From positions 1 to 64,000 of the forward strand of contig JAJZIM010000011.1 of assembly GCA_021810565.1 (NCBI GenBank): DNA of 64,000 nt, written 5' to 3'. The stretch is from Bacillota bacterium (lineage in GTDB: Bacteria > Bacillota > Sulfobacillia > JAJZIM01). This document shows positions 17,834 through 26,427 of this stretch, one piece after another. Numbering within the stretch: position 1 is the stretch's first letter; each line of letters opens with the position of its first letter. Under the pieces are notes generated by a model. It saw only the letters and a program-made list of their open reading frames with translations, did not search any database and was not told the origin of the DNA. The translations under genes were made by a program, and so were the position numbers.

Positions 17834-19284
17834 TGGGCTGGCTTTTGCTGGCCGCCGTGGGGCTGCCCCTGGCGGGCGCCCCCGTCTCGGCGCTGCTGGG
17901 CCGGCGTCCTGCGGCGCCGCGCTGGCCGGCCCTGGTCACCTCCCTGGGCTCCCTGGCCCTGTCCGTGGCCGCCGCCCTGACCTTCCGAGGGGGGCAGCCC
18001 GGGATGCAGCTGGTGTCCCGGCTGAACTGGATCCCCGCCCTGGGCATCCGCCTGCACCTGGGAGTAGACGGGATCAGCTTGCCGCTCTTGCTCATGACCG
18101 CCTTCCTGGCGGCCACGACGGTGCTGGCCTCCTGGGGAGTGCGCCGGCGCTCCGGGGAATATTTCTTCTGGCTGCAGCTCTTGTCCGTGGGGATGCTGGG
18201 GGTGTTCACGGCCCTGGATCTGTTCGTGTTCTTCTTCTTTTTCGAGCTGGCCCTCATTCCCATGTATTTCTTGATCGGCCTGTGGGGCGGTCCCCGCAAG
18301 GACTACGCCGCCATGAAATTCCTTTTGTACACCGGGCTGGGGAGCATCGTGATGTTCCTGGCCTTCTTGGTGCTGCGCTTCTACGGCGGCACCTTCGACC
18401 TCTTGACCCTGGAGCACACCCGCTTCCCGGTCCCGGTGCAACTGGCGGTTTTCGCCGCCTTGTTCCTCGCCTGGGCGGTCAAGACCCCCGTGGTGCCGCT
18501 GCACACCTGGCTGCCCGATGCCCATGTGGAGGCGCCCACCCCTGCCAGCATGCTCCTGGCCGGGGTGCTGCTGAAGATGGGCACCTACGGCCTGTTGCGC
18601 ATCTCCCTGGGGATCTTCCCGGCCCTGTTCCACGCCTTCGCCCCCGTCCTGGCCGTCCTGGCGGTGGTCAACATCCTCTACGGCGCGCTGCTGGCCATGG
18701 CGCAGACGGACCTCAAGGGCCTGGTGGCCTACGCCAGCATCTCCAGCATGGGCTACATCCTCTTGGGCGCGGCCGCCGGCACCGGCCTGGCCCTGGAGGG
18801 AGCGGTGCTGCAGATGGTGGCCCACGGGCTGGTGGCCGCCCTGCTGTTCCTGGCGGCAGGGGATATCCACGAGCTAGCCGGCACCCGCGCCATCCCCGCC
18901 CTGGGCGGCCTGCTCACCCGGGCCCCCACCCTGGCCTGGCTCTCCCTGCTGGGAGCGCTCTGCTACCTGGGGCTGCCGGGGCTGGCCGTATTCGCCGCCG
19001 AGTTCCCCATCTTCCTGGGCTCCTTCGCCGCCTTCCCGACCTACACCGTGCTGGCCGCCGCCGGCATCGTGCTCACCGCCGGCTACCTCCTGTGGACGGC
19101 CCAGCGGATCCTCTTCGGGCCGGGCCGGGAGGCAGCCCTCCTGCCCGCCCTCGGCGGGATGCGCCTTTTACCCCTGGCCCTCCTGGCGGCCAGCCTGGTG
19201 GCGGTGGGGGTTTATCCGACCGTCTGGTACCACCTCATCGGTCCCGCGGTCCACCTCCTGGCCTGGGGAGGCGGCGCCCGATGA
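17833..19284 (+). CDS. nuoM: NADH-quinone oxidoreductase subunit M (NuoM)
   Basis: Antiporter-like proton-pumping subunit, 483 residues, about 14 helices. Key motifs: FFFFELALIPMYFLIGLWGG with the helix 5 glutamate, AWAVKTPVVPLHTWLPDAH with the helix 7 lysine, and VEAPTPASMLLAGVLLKMGTYG. ATG overlaps nuoL stop in TGATG. Confidence 0.95.
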   Translation: MGWLLLAAVGLPLAGAPVSALLGRRPAAPRWPALVTSLGSLALSVAAALTFRGGQPGMQLVSRLNWIPALGIRLHLGVDGISLPLLLMTAFLAATTVLASWGVRRRSGEYFFWLQLLSVGMLGVFTALDLFVFFFFFELALIPMYFLIGLWGGPRKDYAAMKFLLYTGLGSIVMFLAFLVLRFYGGTFDLLTLEHTRFPVPVQLAVFAALFLAWAVKTPVVPLHTWLPDAHVEAPTPASMLLAGVLLKMGTYGLLRISLGIFPALFHAFAPVLAVLAVVNILYGALLAMAQTDLKGLVAYASISSMGYILLGAAAGTGLALEGAVLQMVAHGLVAALLFLAAGDIHELAGTRAIPALGGLLTRAPTLAWLSLLGALCYLGLPGLAVFAAEFPIFLGSFAAFPTYTVLAAAGIVLTAGYLLWTAQRILFGPGREAALLPALGGMRLLPLALLAASLVAVGVYPTVWYHLIGPAVHLLAWGGGAR

Positions 19285-20699
19285 ACCTGGCCGCCCTGCT
19301 GCCGGCGGAAATCCTGGCCGGCACCGCCTTGGCCGTGCTCTTGGCGGACCTGTTCCTCCCCCACCGCGACAAGGCGTACCTGGGCCTCCTGAGCGCCGCC
19401 GGGCTGGCCGCGGCCCTGGGCGGCACGGCCAGGCAGCTGGCGGCGGGCCTCCACGCCAGTCTGTGGGGCGGGATCTTCCTCCTGGATCCCTTCGCCCTCT
19501 TCTTCCAGACCATCGTGCTCGGCGCCGCCCTGCTGGTGCTGGGCGTCAGCCTGCCCTACCTGGAGCGCTGGGGCCGCGACGACGGCGAGTTCTACGCCCT
19601 TTTGCTCATGGCCGTCCTGGGGGCCATGATGATGGTGGCCAGCCGCAATTTCCTGGAGATCTACGTGGCCATGGAGCTGCTCTCCGTGTCCTCCTACGCC
19701 CTGGCCGGCTTCCTGCGTCCCGACCCGCGCTCCGGGGAGGCCGCCCTGAAGTATTACCTGCAGGGGGTCCTGGCCTCCGCCGCCCTTTTGTACGGCATCT
19801 CCCTGCTCTACGGGCTCTCCGGCTCCCTGGACCTGTCGGTGGTGGGGGCCCGCTCCGCCGGATCCCTGGGAGTGGTGGCCCTGGTGCTGGTGGCGGGCGG
19901 CTTCGCCCTCAAGATCGCCGCCGTGCCCTTCCATATGTGGGCCCCGGACACCTACCAGGGGGCGCCCGCCCCGGTGGCGGCCTTCCTCTCCACCGCCTCC
20001 AAGGCCGCGGCCTTCGCCGTGCTGGCGCGGGTGCTGCTCACCGCCTTTCCCGCCGCCCAGGGCCCCTGGCAGGAACTCTTCGCCGTGGTGGCCGCCGCCA
20101 GCATGGCCCTGGGCAACCTGGCCGCCCTGGGGCAGCGCAATGTTCGACGCATGCTGGCCTACTCCAGCATCGCCCAGGGGGGCTACGTGCTGATCGCCCT
20201 CGCCGTGGCCACCCCCACGGCCGTGGCGGCCTCCCTCTTCTACCTGGCCGTTTACGTGTTCATGAACGTGGGCGCCTTCTCCGTCCTCTCCTTCCTGGCG
20301 GGACCCACGGGCGGCGAGGAGCTCGCCGACTTGGACGGCCTGGCCGAGCGCCGACCGGCCTTGGCCCTGGCCTTGGCCGTCTTCCTGATTTCCTTGGCCG
20401 GCATGCCCCTCACGGCGGGCCTCATGGGGAAGCTGTACCTGTTCTATGCCGCGGTGCAGGGCGGCTACGCCTGGTTGGCCCTGTGGGGCGTTGTGTTCAC
20501 CGTCGTCTCCTACTTCTACTATTTCCGCGTGCTGCGCCACCTGTTCTGGGGGACCGCCCCCCCGCGCCCCGCGGCTCCCGCCGCCTCCGTGCCGGCCGGC
20601 CTGGCCCTGGGCGCCGCCACCCTGGCCACGGTGCTCTTCGGGGTCTTCCCCCAGCCGCTGTTGCAGCTGGCCCTGCACTCCCTGGGCATGCTGCGCTGA
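19281..20699 (+). CDS. nuoN: NADH-quinone oxidoreductase subunit N (NuoN)
   Basis: Third antiporter-like subunit, 472 residues. Motifs: EIYVAMELLSVSSYALAGF with the helix 5 glutamate, FALKIAAVPFHMWAPDTY with the helix 7 lysine, and QGAPAPVAAFLSTASKAAAF. ATG overlaps nuoM stop in ATGA. It is the last nuo gene; no nuoE, nuoF or nuoG follows within the window, and the next gene has its own ribosome site after an 82-bp gap. Confidence 0.95.
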   Translation: MNLAALLPAEILAGTALAVLLADLFLPHRDKAYLGLLSAAGLAAALGGTARQLAAGLHASLWGGIFLLDPFALFFQTIVLGAALLVLGVSLPYLERWGRDDGEFYALLLMAVLGAMMMVASRNFLEIYVAMELLSVSSYALAGFLRPDPRSGEAALKYYLQGVLASAALLYGISLLYGLSGSLDLSVVGARSAGSLGVVALVLVAGGFALKIAAVPFHMWAPDTYQGAPAPVAAFLSTASKAAAFAVLARVLLTAFPAAQGPWQELFAVVAAASMALGNLAALGQRNVRRMLAYSSIAQGGYVLIALAVATPTAVAASLFYLAVYVFMNVGAFSVLSFLAGPTGGEELADLDGLAERRPALALALAVFLISLAGMPLTAGLMGKLYLFYAAVQGGYAWLALWGVVFTVVSYFYYFRVLRHLFWGTAPPRPAAPAASVPAGLALGAATLATVLFGVFPQPLLQLALHSLGMLR

Positions 20700-20781
20700 G
20701 CAGGGACTCCGCCGGGCAGGATTCGTTTGCTCCCCGTAGAAGTATTAGTCCGTAAGGACCAAACATGCGGAGGTGGCAAAC

Positions 20782-22554
20782 ATGAGTGCCTCGGAAGGGG
20801 ATCCCGCCGTATCCCTGGCCGCCCTCTCCGAGCGGCAGCAGCGCCTGGCCGAAGCCTTGGCGACCGCCGCCCAACAGACCGCCGCCGGGCGTCTGCCGGC
20901 AGCGGACCTGGCCGAGGAACTCGCCGCCGTGCGGCGGGAGTTTGCCGCGCTAAGGGAGGCGCTCCTGGCCGCCGCCCGAGACCTGGGGGTCGGCCCCCTG
21001 CCGGACCCCGCGACGCTTACCGACGTGTCCAGCCTGACCGGATTGCAACGGGCGGTGGCCGAGGGAGATCGGCGGCGGCGGCTGGTCCGCCGGGCGGCGC
21101 GGGTGCTGCAGCAGGCCCAATCCCTCTCCCACCGGGACGACCGGCTCTTCCAGCCCCTGGCCGAGGTCAAAAACCTGGCCCGCTCCCTGGGGGAGCGCCT
21201 GGAGGGCGACCCGGAATTGGCCGGGGCTTTGGTCGAGGGCCGCCATCCCCTGGCCCAGCTCCTGCTCCTGGTGGAACAGAATGCCGCCCTGGACGATGCC
21301 CGCTGGCACCAGTTGCAGGACGCCGTGCGTCAGGCCTTCGGCACGCCCCTGGCTCTGGCGGCGGCGCGGGGCAAGCTTCGCGCCTCGACGCCGGCGGCGG
21401 CTGCCGCGCCGGCCTCGACCCTTACCGCTCCGGTCGCCCCCGAACCCCCCGACGCCCTGCTGTGGCACCTGGTGGGCCTGGGCCGGGCCGACCTGGCCTA
21501 TCACCTCTCCGATCGCCTGGCCCGCCAAGACCCGGAGCACGCGCCCGAGCCGCCTCCCTGGCTGCTGCGCGCCCTCACCCTGGCCCCCCACCTCACCGAG
21601 CGCGACGGCCCCATCGCCGCGCTCTTGGCCCAAGACTTCCGCCGTCGGGACCCGGCCTGGCCGGGCGAAGACGCCCTGGGCCTCCAGTTGCTGCTGGTGG
21701 CGGCCGCCCTGCGTCCGGCGATCCTCTCCCCCCGCTGCGGCGCGGGCGCCGTCCTGGCCGAGCTGCCCCGCCATTCCCAGCTTCCCGGCCTGCGGGAGCT
21801 TTGCGGTACCCTGGCCGCCGAGCCGCCCCGGGAGGACCTGTTCGAGGCGTCCGGCGGCGAGGACCCGACCGCCCTGCGCCAGGAGGCCTCGGGATGGCTG
21901 GAGCAGTTGCCCCTGGGGATCACCATCTTCCCCTCGGCCACCCGGGTGTGGCGCCGCTGGCTGGCGGCCGAGGGCTGCTTGCGCCGACTGCTGGAACCGG
22001 TGGCGGCCGACGACGCTTCCCGGCGGGAGCTGATCACAGCCGAGCTGGCCCGCTTGGATAACGAGGCCGAACTCACCCGGGAGGTGGACGCCGTCGACCC
22101 CGGAATCCTGGGCCGCATGGGCAGCGATCCGCTCAATGAGCGCATCCTGAACCAGCTCATTCTGCATGGTCGGCAAGTGCTGGCCTTGGCGGATCGCTGG
22201 GCCCGGCTGACTCCCTCCGCCGCGGCGGGGTCCGTCCACCGGTTGGCCAAGCTCGCCGCCGAGGCCCGGGCGGAGCTACCCGCCGTGCTGCGGCGGCTTG
22301 CTCCCTCCCCCGCGCTGCGCGCCGGTGCCGCCGAGTGCGCCCGGTCCCTGGAGCAGGCGGAAAACCTCCTGACCGAGCGGGTCCGCCCCCCCGGAGACGA
22401 GCCAAACCCCGGGGACGTCCTGGCCCAGGCCTTGGCGGCGCTGGCAGACCACTCTCCGGCCGACCTGCCCCCCCAGGAACCGCCCGCCGCGGCCTTCGCC
22501 CAGCAGATCCGCCATTTCCTGGCGGCCCAGCCCTCCCCTCCCGCCGGTCTCTAA
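20782..22554 (+). CDS. Unknown 590-residue cytoplasmic protein
   Basis: I do not recognise this protein. It is rich in alanine, leucine, arginine and proline, with no signal peptide, membrane helix or known catalytic motif. Residues 1 to about 130 are strongly helical (ALSERQQRLAEALATAAQ), then an alanine/proline linker near residue 210 separates a second helical part containing LLWHLVGLGRADLAYHLSDR and later LDNEAELTREVDAVDPG. The ATG at 20782 is chosen for the GGAGG 8 bases upstream; an in-frame GTG at 20773 overlaps that site. It lies 82 bp after nuoN, separated by a small GTCC-GTAA-GGAC hairpin (20748-20759), so it may be partly co-transcribed with nuo. Codon use matches neighbours. Confidence 0.8.
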   Translation: MSASEGDPAVSLAALSERQQRLAEALATAAQQTAAGRLPAADLAEELAAVRREFAALREALLAAARDLGVGPLPDPATLTDVSSLTGLQRAVAEGDRRRRLVRRAARVLQQAQSLSHRDDRLFQPLAEVKNLARSLGERLEGDPELAGALVEGRHPLAQLLLLVEQNAALDDARWHQLQDAVRQAFGTPLALAAARGKLRASTPAAAAAPASTLTAPVAPEPPDALLWHLVGLGRADLAYHLSDRLARQDPEHAPEPPPWLLRALTLAPHLTERDGPIAALLAQDFRRRDPAWPGEDALGLQLLLVAAALRPAILSPRCGAGAVLAELPRHSQLPGLRELCGTLAAEPPREDLFEASGGEDPTALRQEASGWLEQLPLGITIFPSATRVWRRWLAAEGCLRRLLEPVAADDASRRELITAELARLDNEAELTREVDAVDPGILGRMGSDPLNERILNQLILHGRQVLALADRWARLTPSAAAGSVHRLAKLAAEARAELPAVLRRLAPSPALRAGAAECARSLEQAENLLTERVRPPGDEPNPGDVLAQALAALADHSPADLPPQEPPAAAFAQQIRHFLAAQPSPPAGL

Positions 22555-22562
22555 GCCCATGC

Positions 22563-22589
22563 GGAGGGGGCGGTCGTCCCGCCCCCTCC
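22563..22589. terminator. Hairpin between convergent genes
   Basis: GGAGGGGGCGG (22563-22573) pairs with CCGCCCCCTCC (22579-22589). There is no T run on either strand, so it is a barrier or processing structure more than a classic terminator. Confidence 0.5.
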
Positions 22590-22603
22590 CGCCGCTCGAT
22601 GGT

Positions 22604-23299
22604 TCAGCGGTGATACAAGACCTGCACCTGCTGCAGACAGCCGGGGCAGGTGAAGACGTGCAGTCCCAGCGGCACGCGGGTGGGCCGATGGCAATGGGGA
22701 CAGATGACCTCCCGGGAACGCCCCGCGAACTGCGTGGCCTTGGACAGGACCAGGGCGACGACCCCCAGGGCCAGCATGGGCACGCCCCAGGAGAGCATCA
22801 CCACGGTGGCGGCCAGGGCGCCACCGGTGGCCAAGAGCACCGCCGCGGCCCACATGAGCCCCCGGGCGGCCACGCGAGCCTGCTCCCGACCGTCCACCGG
22901 CAGGGTGATATGGGCCGCCGGCGCCTCGGCCAACTCCCGCACCATGTCGCGGGTGGAGAAGATCCCCCCCGGCTTGCCGTCGTCCCCCACCACCACCAGG
23001 CGGTGCACCCCTTCCCGGCGCATCCGCCTGGCCGCCTCCTGGGCATCCTCCTCTGGATGGGCGGTGAGCACGGGAGCGTGCATGACCTCGGTGGCCGTGC
23101 GGGGGGGCGCCCCGTGGCGCAGGGCGTGCAGCAGGTCCATGGCGGTCACGATGCCCTGGGCCTTGCCCTGCTCGGCATCCACCACCACCACCGCCCCCAC
23201 CCCGTCGCGCCGAAAGATCTCCGCCACCTCCCGCAAGGGGGTATCAGCCTGACAGGTGCTCAACCGCTCGGTCATCAGCTGGGACACGCGGCTCTTCAT
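22604..23299 (-). CDS. CBS-pair membrane protein with C-terminal zinc ribbon
   Basis: 231 residues in three parts. Residues 1-125 are two CBS motifs (SQLMTERLSTCQADTPL and ATEVMHAPVLTAHPEEDA), which in this family bind adenine nucleotides. Residues about 145-195 contain two hydrophobic helices (AAAVLLATGGALAATVVML, then GVPMLALGVVALVL). The end has a CPHC...CPGC zinc ribbon. It probably reports the energy state at the membrane, but the output is unknown. ATG overlaps the preceding ABM-CBS gene by 4 bases, so the two are coupled and may form one sensor complex. Confidence 0.8.
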   Translation of the reverse strand: MKSRVSQLMTERLSTCQADTPLREVAEIFRRDGVGAVVVVDAEQGKAQGIVTAMDLLHALRHGAPPRTATEVMHAPVLTAHPEEDAQEAARRMRREGVHRLVVVGDDGKPGGIFSTRDMVRELAEAPAAHITLPVDGREQARVAARGLMWAAAVLLATGGALAATVVMLSWGVPMLALGVVALVLSKATQFAGRSREVICPHCHRPTRVPLGLHVFTCPGCLQQVQVLYHR

Positions 23300-23967
23300 C
23301 CCGCCGCACCTCCCTCCGCCAGCGCCTCGGCCAGATCGCCCACGCTGAGGGTCCCCACGGGGCGGTTGCCCTCCTGCGGATCCACCACCAAAAGGTTGGG
23401 AAGGCCCTTGGACAGCATCAGGTCCGCGGCCTCCTCCAGGGAGGCCCGGGCCGACACCGCCACCGGGGCCGGGGTCATCAGGTCGCGGGCCGGGGCCGCC
23501 GCCCGCCCCTCCTCGAAAGCCCAGGTCAGCTCCCGTTCGGTCACGATCCCCCGGCAGCCGGCGGGACCGGCCGGTCCCACGGCCACGGCGTAGGTGTTCT
23601 GGCCCAGCATGATCCGGGCCATCTCCCCCGCCGAGGTCTCCGGCGGGCAGCACACGATGCCGGGATGCATCAGGTCCTGGACCAGCCGGCGCCGCCCGCC
23701 GACCTCCTCCCAGGACTCCCGGGAGAATTCCGTCAGGTGCTGCCGTAGGGTCTCCCCGCCCGGCCCCTTCAGGAAGGCCTCCAGCTCCTCGGGATCGTCC
23801 CAAGCAGTGTGCACCGCCACCCGCTCCGGCGCATCCGCCTCGCGGCAGGTACGCCATTCGCGACAGCCGGTCCGCCGCGCCGTCTCCTCCGCCTGCTGCA
23901 GCGCGGCCAGGGTCTTCTGCCAATCCTCCGCTCCCTTGACCTTTCCCCGCATCACGGCCAGCAACAT
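23296..23967 (-). CDS. ABM-like domain fused to a CBS pair
   Basis: 223 residues. Residues 1 to about 90 look like an antibiotic-biosynthesis-monooxygenase-type ferredoxin-like domain (MLLAVMRGKVKG, ERVAVHTAWDDPEELEAFL). Residues 95-223 are two CBS motifs: VQDLMHPGIVCCPPETSAGE with VTERELTWAFEEG, and ARDLMTPAPVAVSARASLEE with VGTLSVGDLAEAL. ABM-like domains are small dimeric units, some haem- or quinol-acting. Pairing one with CBS suggests a nucleotide-gated sensor or enzyme. ATG at 23967; the ribosome site GGGGGG is modest. The pair of cysteines at IVCCPP is unusual for a CBS motif. Confidence 0.72.
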   Translation of the reverse strand: MLLAVMRGKVKGAEDWQKTLAALQQAEETARRTGCREWRTCREADAPERVAVHTAWDDPEELEAFLKGPGGETLRQHLTEFSRESWEEVGGRRRLVQDLMHPGIVCCPPETSAGEMARIMLGQNTYAVAVGPAGPAGCRGIVTERELTWAFEEGRAAAPARDLMTPAPVAVSARASLEEAADLMLSKGLPNLLVVDPQEGNRPVGTLSVGDLAEALAEGGAAG

Positions 23968-24048
23968 GATCTTTGCCCCCCTTCTCTGATTTGTACCGCC
24001 CGCGGCGGGCACGACCCCTCCCACCCCCCCTCCCGGTTTCTACAGAAT

Positions 24049-24078
24049 ATTCTAACATGACCGGCCGGGGAAAGGCAA
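24049..24078 (-). promoter_or_regulatory. Putative promoter of the ABM-CBS / CBS gene pair
   Basis: On the minus strand TTGCCT (24078-24073), an 18-base spacer and TAGAAT (24054-24049) precede the ABM-CBS gene by 80 bp. Confidence 0.5.
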
Positions 24079-24103
24079 GACCCCTGCGGTTTTTTCCCCT
24101 GGG

Positions 24104-24439
24104 CTAGCGGACCGTGGACACCAGCAGCGGGAACCGCCCCGCCACGCCCCGGCCCTCCAGCTCCACCTCCAGGGTGTAAACCCCGGGCAGCGCGAAGCGG
24201 GTCCGCTCCAGGAGGAGGATCAGGCTGGCGGGAGTGAAGGGGCCGTCCAGGCGGAACTCCTGGGGCGGCGGCTCCAGGGCCGGATCACCCAGGGGATCCG
24301 ACAGCCGCAGGCGCTGCCGGAACTCTCCCTCCCCGCCCACCCAGACCGTGACCACGGCCCAACGGGAGACGACCCCGGGACCCCGCACCTGGGAGAACAC
24401 CCCTAGGTAGTTGTTCTTGCCGCCCTCTCCCTTGACCAC
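24104..24439 (-). CDS. DUF6941-like small protein (start uncertain)
   Basis: About 111 residues of beta-rich sequence with NNYLGVFSQVRGPG near the start and LLLERTRFALPGVYTLEVEL near the end, the pattern of the DUF6941 family of unknown function, whose members usually begin with a LCD...GK.N.LGVF block. Open frame continues upstream of the GTG at 24439 as LQCCLFCDGVV, which matches the missing first strand, so the real start may be a non-standard CTG at 24466 or 24454, coupled to the nitroreductase stop at 24474. No standard start codon with a good ribosome site is available. Confidence 0.6.
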   Translation of the reverse strand: MVKGEGGKNNYLGVFSQVRGPGVVSRWAVVTVWVGGEGEFRQRLRLSDPLGDPALEPPPQEFRLDGPFTPASLILLLERTRFALPGVYTLEVELEGRGVAGRFPLLVSTVR

Positions 24440-24473
24440 CCCGTCGCAGAACAGGCAGCACTGCAGGGACGGC

Positions 24474-25139
24474 TCAAGTCCCGTCTTCCTCGCCCTCCTT
24501 CAGGAAGCGCACCAGGTCCGATACCTCGCGGCGGTGACCCCGGGGCGGTGCTCCGGCGGCGTATCCCAGACACACCAGCGCCACCAGGTGCAGCTGCGGC
24601 GCCACTCCCAGCTGCGGCTTGAGGCTGCGCTCGTGGAACAGGGTGAACCACAGGCTGCCCAGGCCCAGGGAGTAGGCGGCCAGGAGCATGTTCTGAATGG
24701 CCGCCGCTGCCGCGTACTTGTGCCCGTCGTCCCGCCCCTCGTTGACCCAGTCGGGGGTGGCCCGGGGGTCGGCGGCCACCGCCACAAACACCGGGACCCG
24801 CTCCAGGAAATCCAGGTGGTAGCTCTCATGCACCGGCGGCGGACGATGGCTCCCGAAACCAACCCCGTCCAGGGGGCGCAGGTCGAAGCGGTGCAGGGCC
24901 GGCAGCTGGAAGCCGCTGACCTCGTACAGGTGGTAGCGCAGGGCCAGCCGGGCGTTCTCCCGGATGGCCTTCTTGCGCGCCGCGTCCTGCATGATCACGA
25001 AGCGCCACGGCTGGCTGTTCCCGGGGGATGGCGCCCAGGTGGCCGCCTCCACCACCGCCAGGAGCTTCTCCTGCTCCACCGGCCGGGGGTCGTAGCGGCG
25101 GCAGCTGCGCCGTCCGCGGATCGCCTCCAACACCTCCAT
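24474..25139 (-). CDS. Nitroreductase family protein (FMN-dependent)
   Basis: 221 residues. The N-terminus VLEAIRGRRSCRRYDPRPV and the segment ATWAPSPGNSQPWRFVI are the FMN-phosphate binding motifs of the family, and AAAAAIQNMLLAAYSLGLG with a later LGYAAG completes the site. Such enzymes reduce nitro groups, flavins or quinones, or act as dehydrogenases; the substrate cannot be read from sequence. ATG at 25139. It lies 14 bp after the receiver-FNT gene and before the DUF6941-like gene, all in the same direction, so one transcript from pyk onward is possible. Confidence 0.88.
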   Translation of the reverse strand: MEVLEAIRGRRSCRRYDPRPVEQEKLLAVVEAATWAPSPGNSQPWRFVIMQDAARKKAIRENARLALRYHLYEVSGFQLPALHRFDLRPLDGVGFGSHRPPPVHESYHLDFLERVPVFVAVAADPRATPDWVNEGRDDGHKYAAAAAIQNMLLAAYSLGLGSLWFTLFHERSLKPQLGVAPQLHLVALVCLGYAAGAPPRGHRREVSDLVRFLKEGEEDGT

Positions 25140-25153
25140 CTACCATGCCCCCC

Positions 25154-26413
25154 TCATACCGTGTCCTCGGTGGAGGCCAGATCGCTCGCGGCCGGTGCCA
25201 GTTCCATCGACTCCCCCGCCTTGAGCACCTGCAGGTACTGCAGCAGGGTGACGAAGACCGTTCCTCCCACGAAATTGCCCAGGGCCACCGGCAGGAAGAA
25301 ATGCGCGAACCAGCTGGCGTAGGAGATGCGGAAGCCCTCGTCCATGGCGAAGAAGATCTCCGAGGAGTTGACCACCACGTGATTAAAGCCGTTGAGATAG
25401 ATCAGAAAGCCCACGCACCAGATCACCATGATCTTGGCCTGGGTGCCCCGGCTGGCGACGATGAGCCAGGTCATCAGGGTTATCAGCCAACCGGCGAACA
25501 CGCCGCTCAAGGCCGTGGAGAAGAAGCCCTGGGAGACCTTGTGCCGGGCCAGGTCAACGACGTAGCGGATCCCCGCGGCGTGGAACACGTCGGTGCCACG
25601 GCTCAACAGGTAGGCGAAGAGCGCCGCTCCCAGCACGTTGCCCAAAAGGGTCAGCCCCCACAGGCGAAACAGCTGCCGAGTACGCCCCCGCCGGGCCAGC
25701 ACCGCCGTGGTAGGGATGAGGAAGTTCTCGGTGAAAAGCTCGCTTTTTCCGATGGACAGGAAGATGAACCCCACGGGGAACACCACGGCGCCGGCCACGG
25801 TGGCCCCCAGCGGCCCCACGGCGGGCAGGAAGGCGGCACTCACCAGGGCCGCTCCCAGAGCGCCGAAGGTGACATTCATCCCCGCTATGAAGCCGGAGCT
25901 CAGCATCTCCAGCCAGGCGCGCTTGAGCCGCCGCTCTCCCACCTTGATGGCGCTCTGGAAGATCTCCGCCGGCTCCGCCCCCATGGGGGCCTCCCGCTCG
26001 GTGGCGATCTCGATGGCCTCCCGCACCTGGGAGAGCACCTCCCCCAGACGACCGGAGGCGGCCAGATGCGGCTGCACCTCGCTGCGGATGAAGCTGCGCA
26101 GGCCCTCCAGGATCTCCTCGCGCTCCAGGACCGGGCCGCCCCGCCGCTCCGCCTCCAGGGCCCGCTTGCCGCCCAAGAGCAGCACCGGGGTGCCTAGCTG
26201 CAGCTCCTCCCGGTAGCGGCGACCCCACTCCTCTCCCGTTCCATCGGGGAGCTGCTCGTCCAAAACCAACAGCTGGAAGTAGGGGTCCCGCCGCAAGAGC
26301 TCTGCCGCCGCCGCCCCGGAATCCGCCACCGTCACCTGGTGCCCGTCGGCCTCCAGGCTGCGGCGCACCAGGTCGGCCAGCTCCCCGGACTCCTCCACCA
26401 ACAGGATCCGCAC
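25154..26413 (-). CDS. Receiver domain fused to a formate/nitrite transporter (FNT, YfdC-like) channel
   Basis: One uninterrupted frame of 419 residues joins two families. Residues 1-110 have the CheY-type receiver fold: RILLVEESGELADLVRRSL, then FQLLVLDEQLPDGTG with a candidate phospho-acceptor D52. The acidic pocket is E7-E8 in place of the usual aspartates, the switch Thr/Ser is glycine (LLLGGK), and no lysine stands at the usual KP position, so phosphorylation may be altered or lost. Residues about 165-400 are an FNT channel with six hydrophobic helices, SELFTENFLIPTTAV and the conserved central histidine in NGFNHVVVNSSE. FNT pentamers carry formate, nitrite or similar small anions. GTG at 26413 follows a G-rich site, 14 bp after pyk. 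The architecture is not one I know. Confidence 0.85.
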   Translation of the reverse strand: MRILLVEESGELADLVRRSLEADGHQVTVADSGAAAAELLRRDPYFQLLVLDEQLPDGTGEEWGRRYREELQLGTPVLLLGGKRALEAERRGGPVLEREEILEGLRSFIRSEVQPHLAASGRLGEVLSQVREAIEIATEREAPMGAEPAEIFQSAIKVGERRLKRAWLEMLSSGFIAGMNVTFGALGAALVSAAFLPAVGPLGATVAGAVVFPVGFIFLSIGKSELFTENFLIPTTAVLARRGRTRQLFRLWGLTLLGNVLGAALFAYLLSRGTDVFHAAGIRYVVDLARHKVSQGFFSTALSGVFAGWLITLMTWLIVASRGTQAKIMVIWCVGFLIYLNGFNHVVVNSSEIFFAMDEGFRISYASWFAHFFLPVALGNFVGGTVFVTLLQYLQVLKAGESMELAPAASDLASTEDTV

Positions 26414-26427
26414 CGCCGTCCCCCCCC

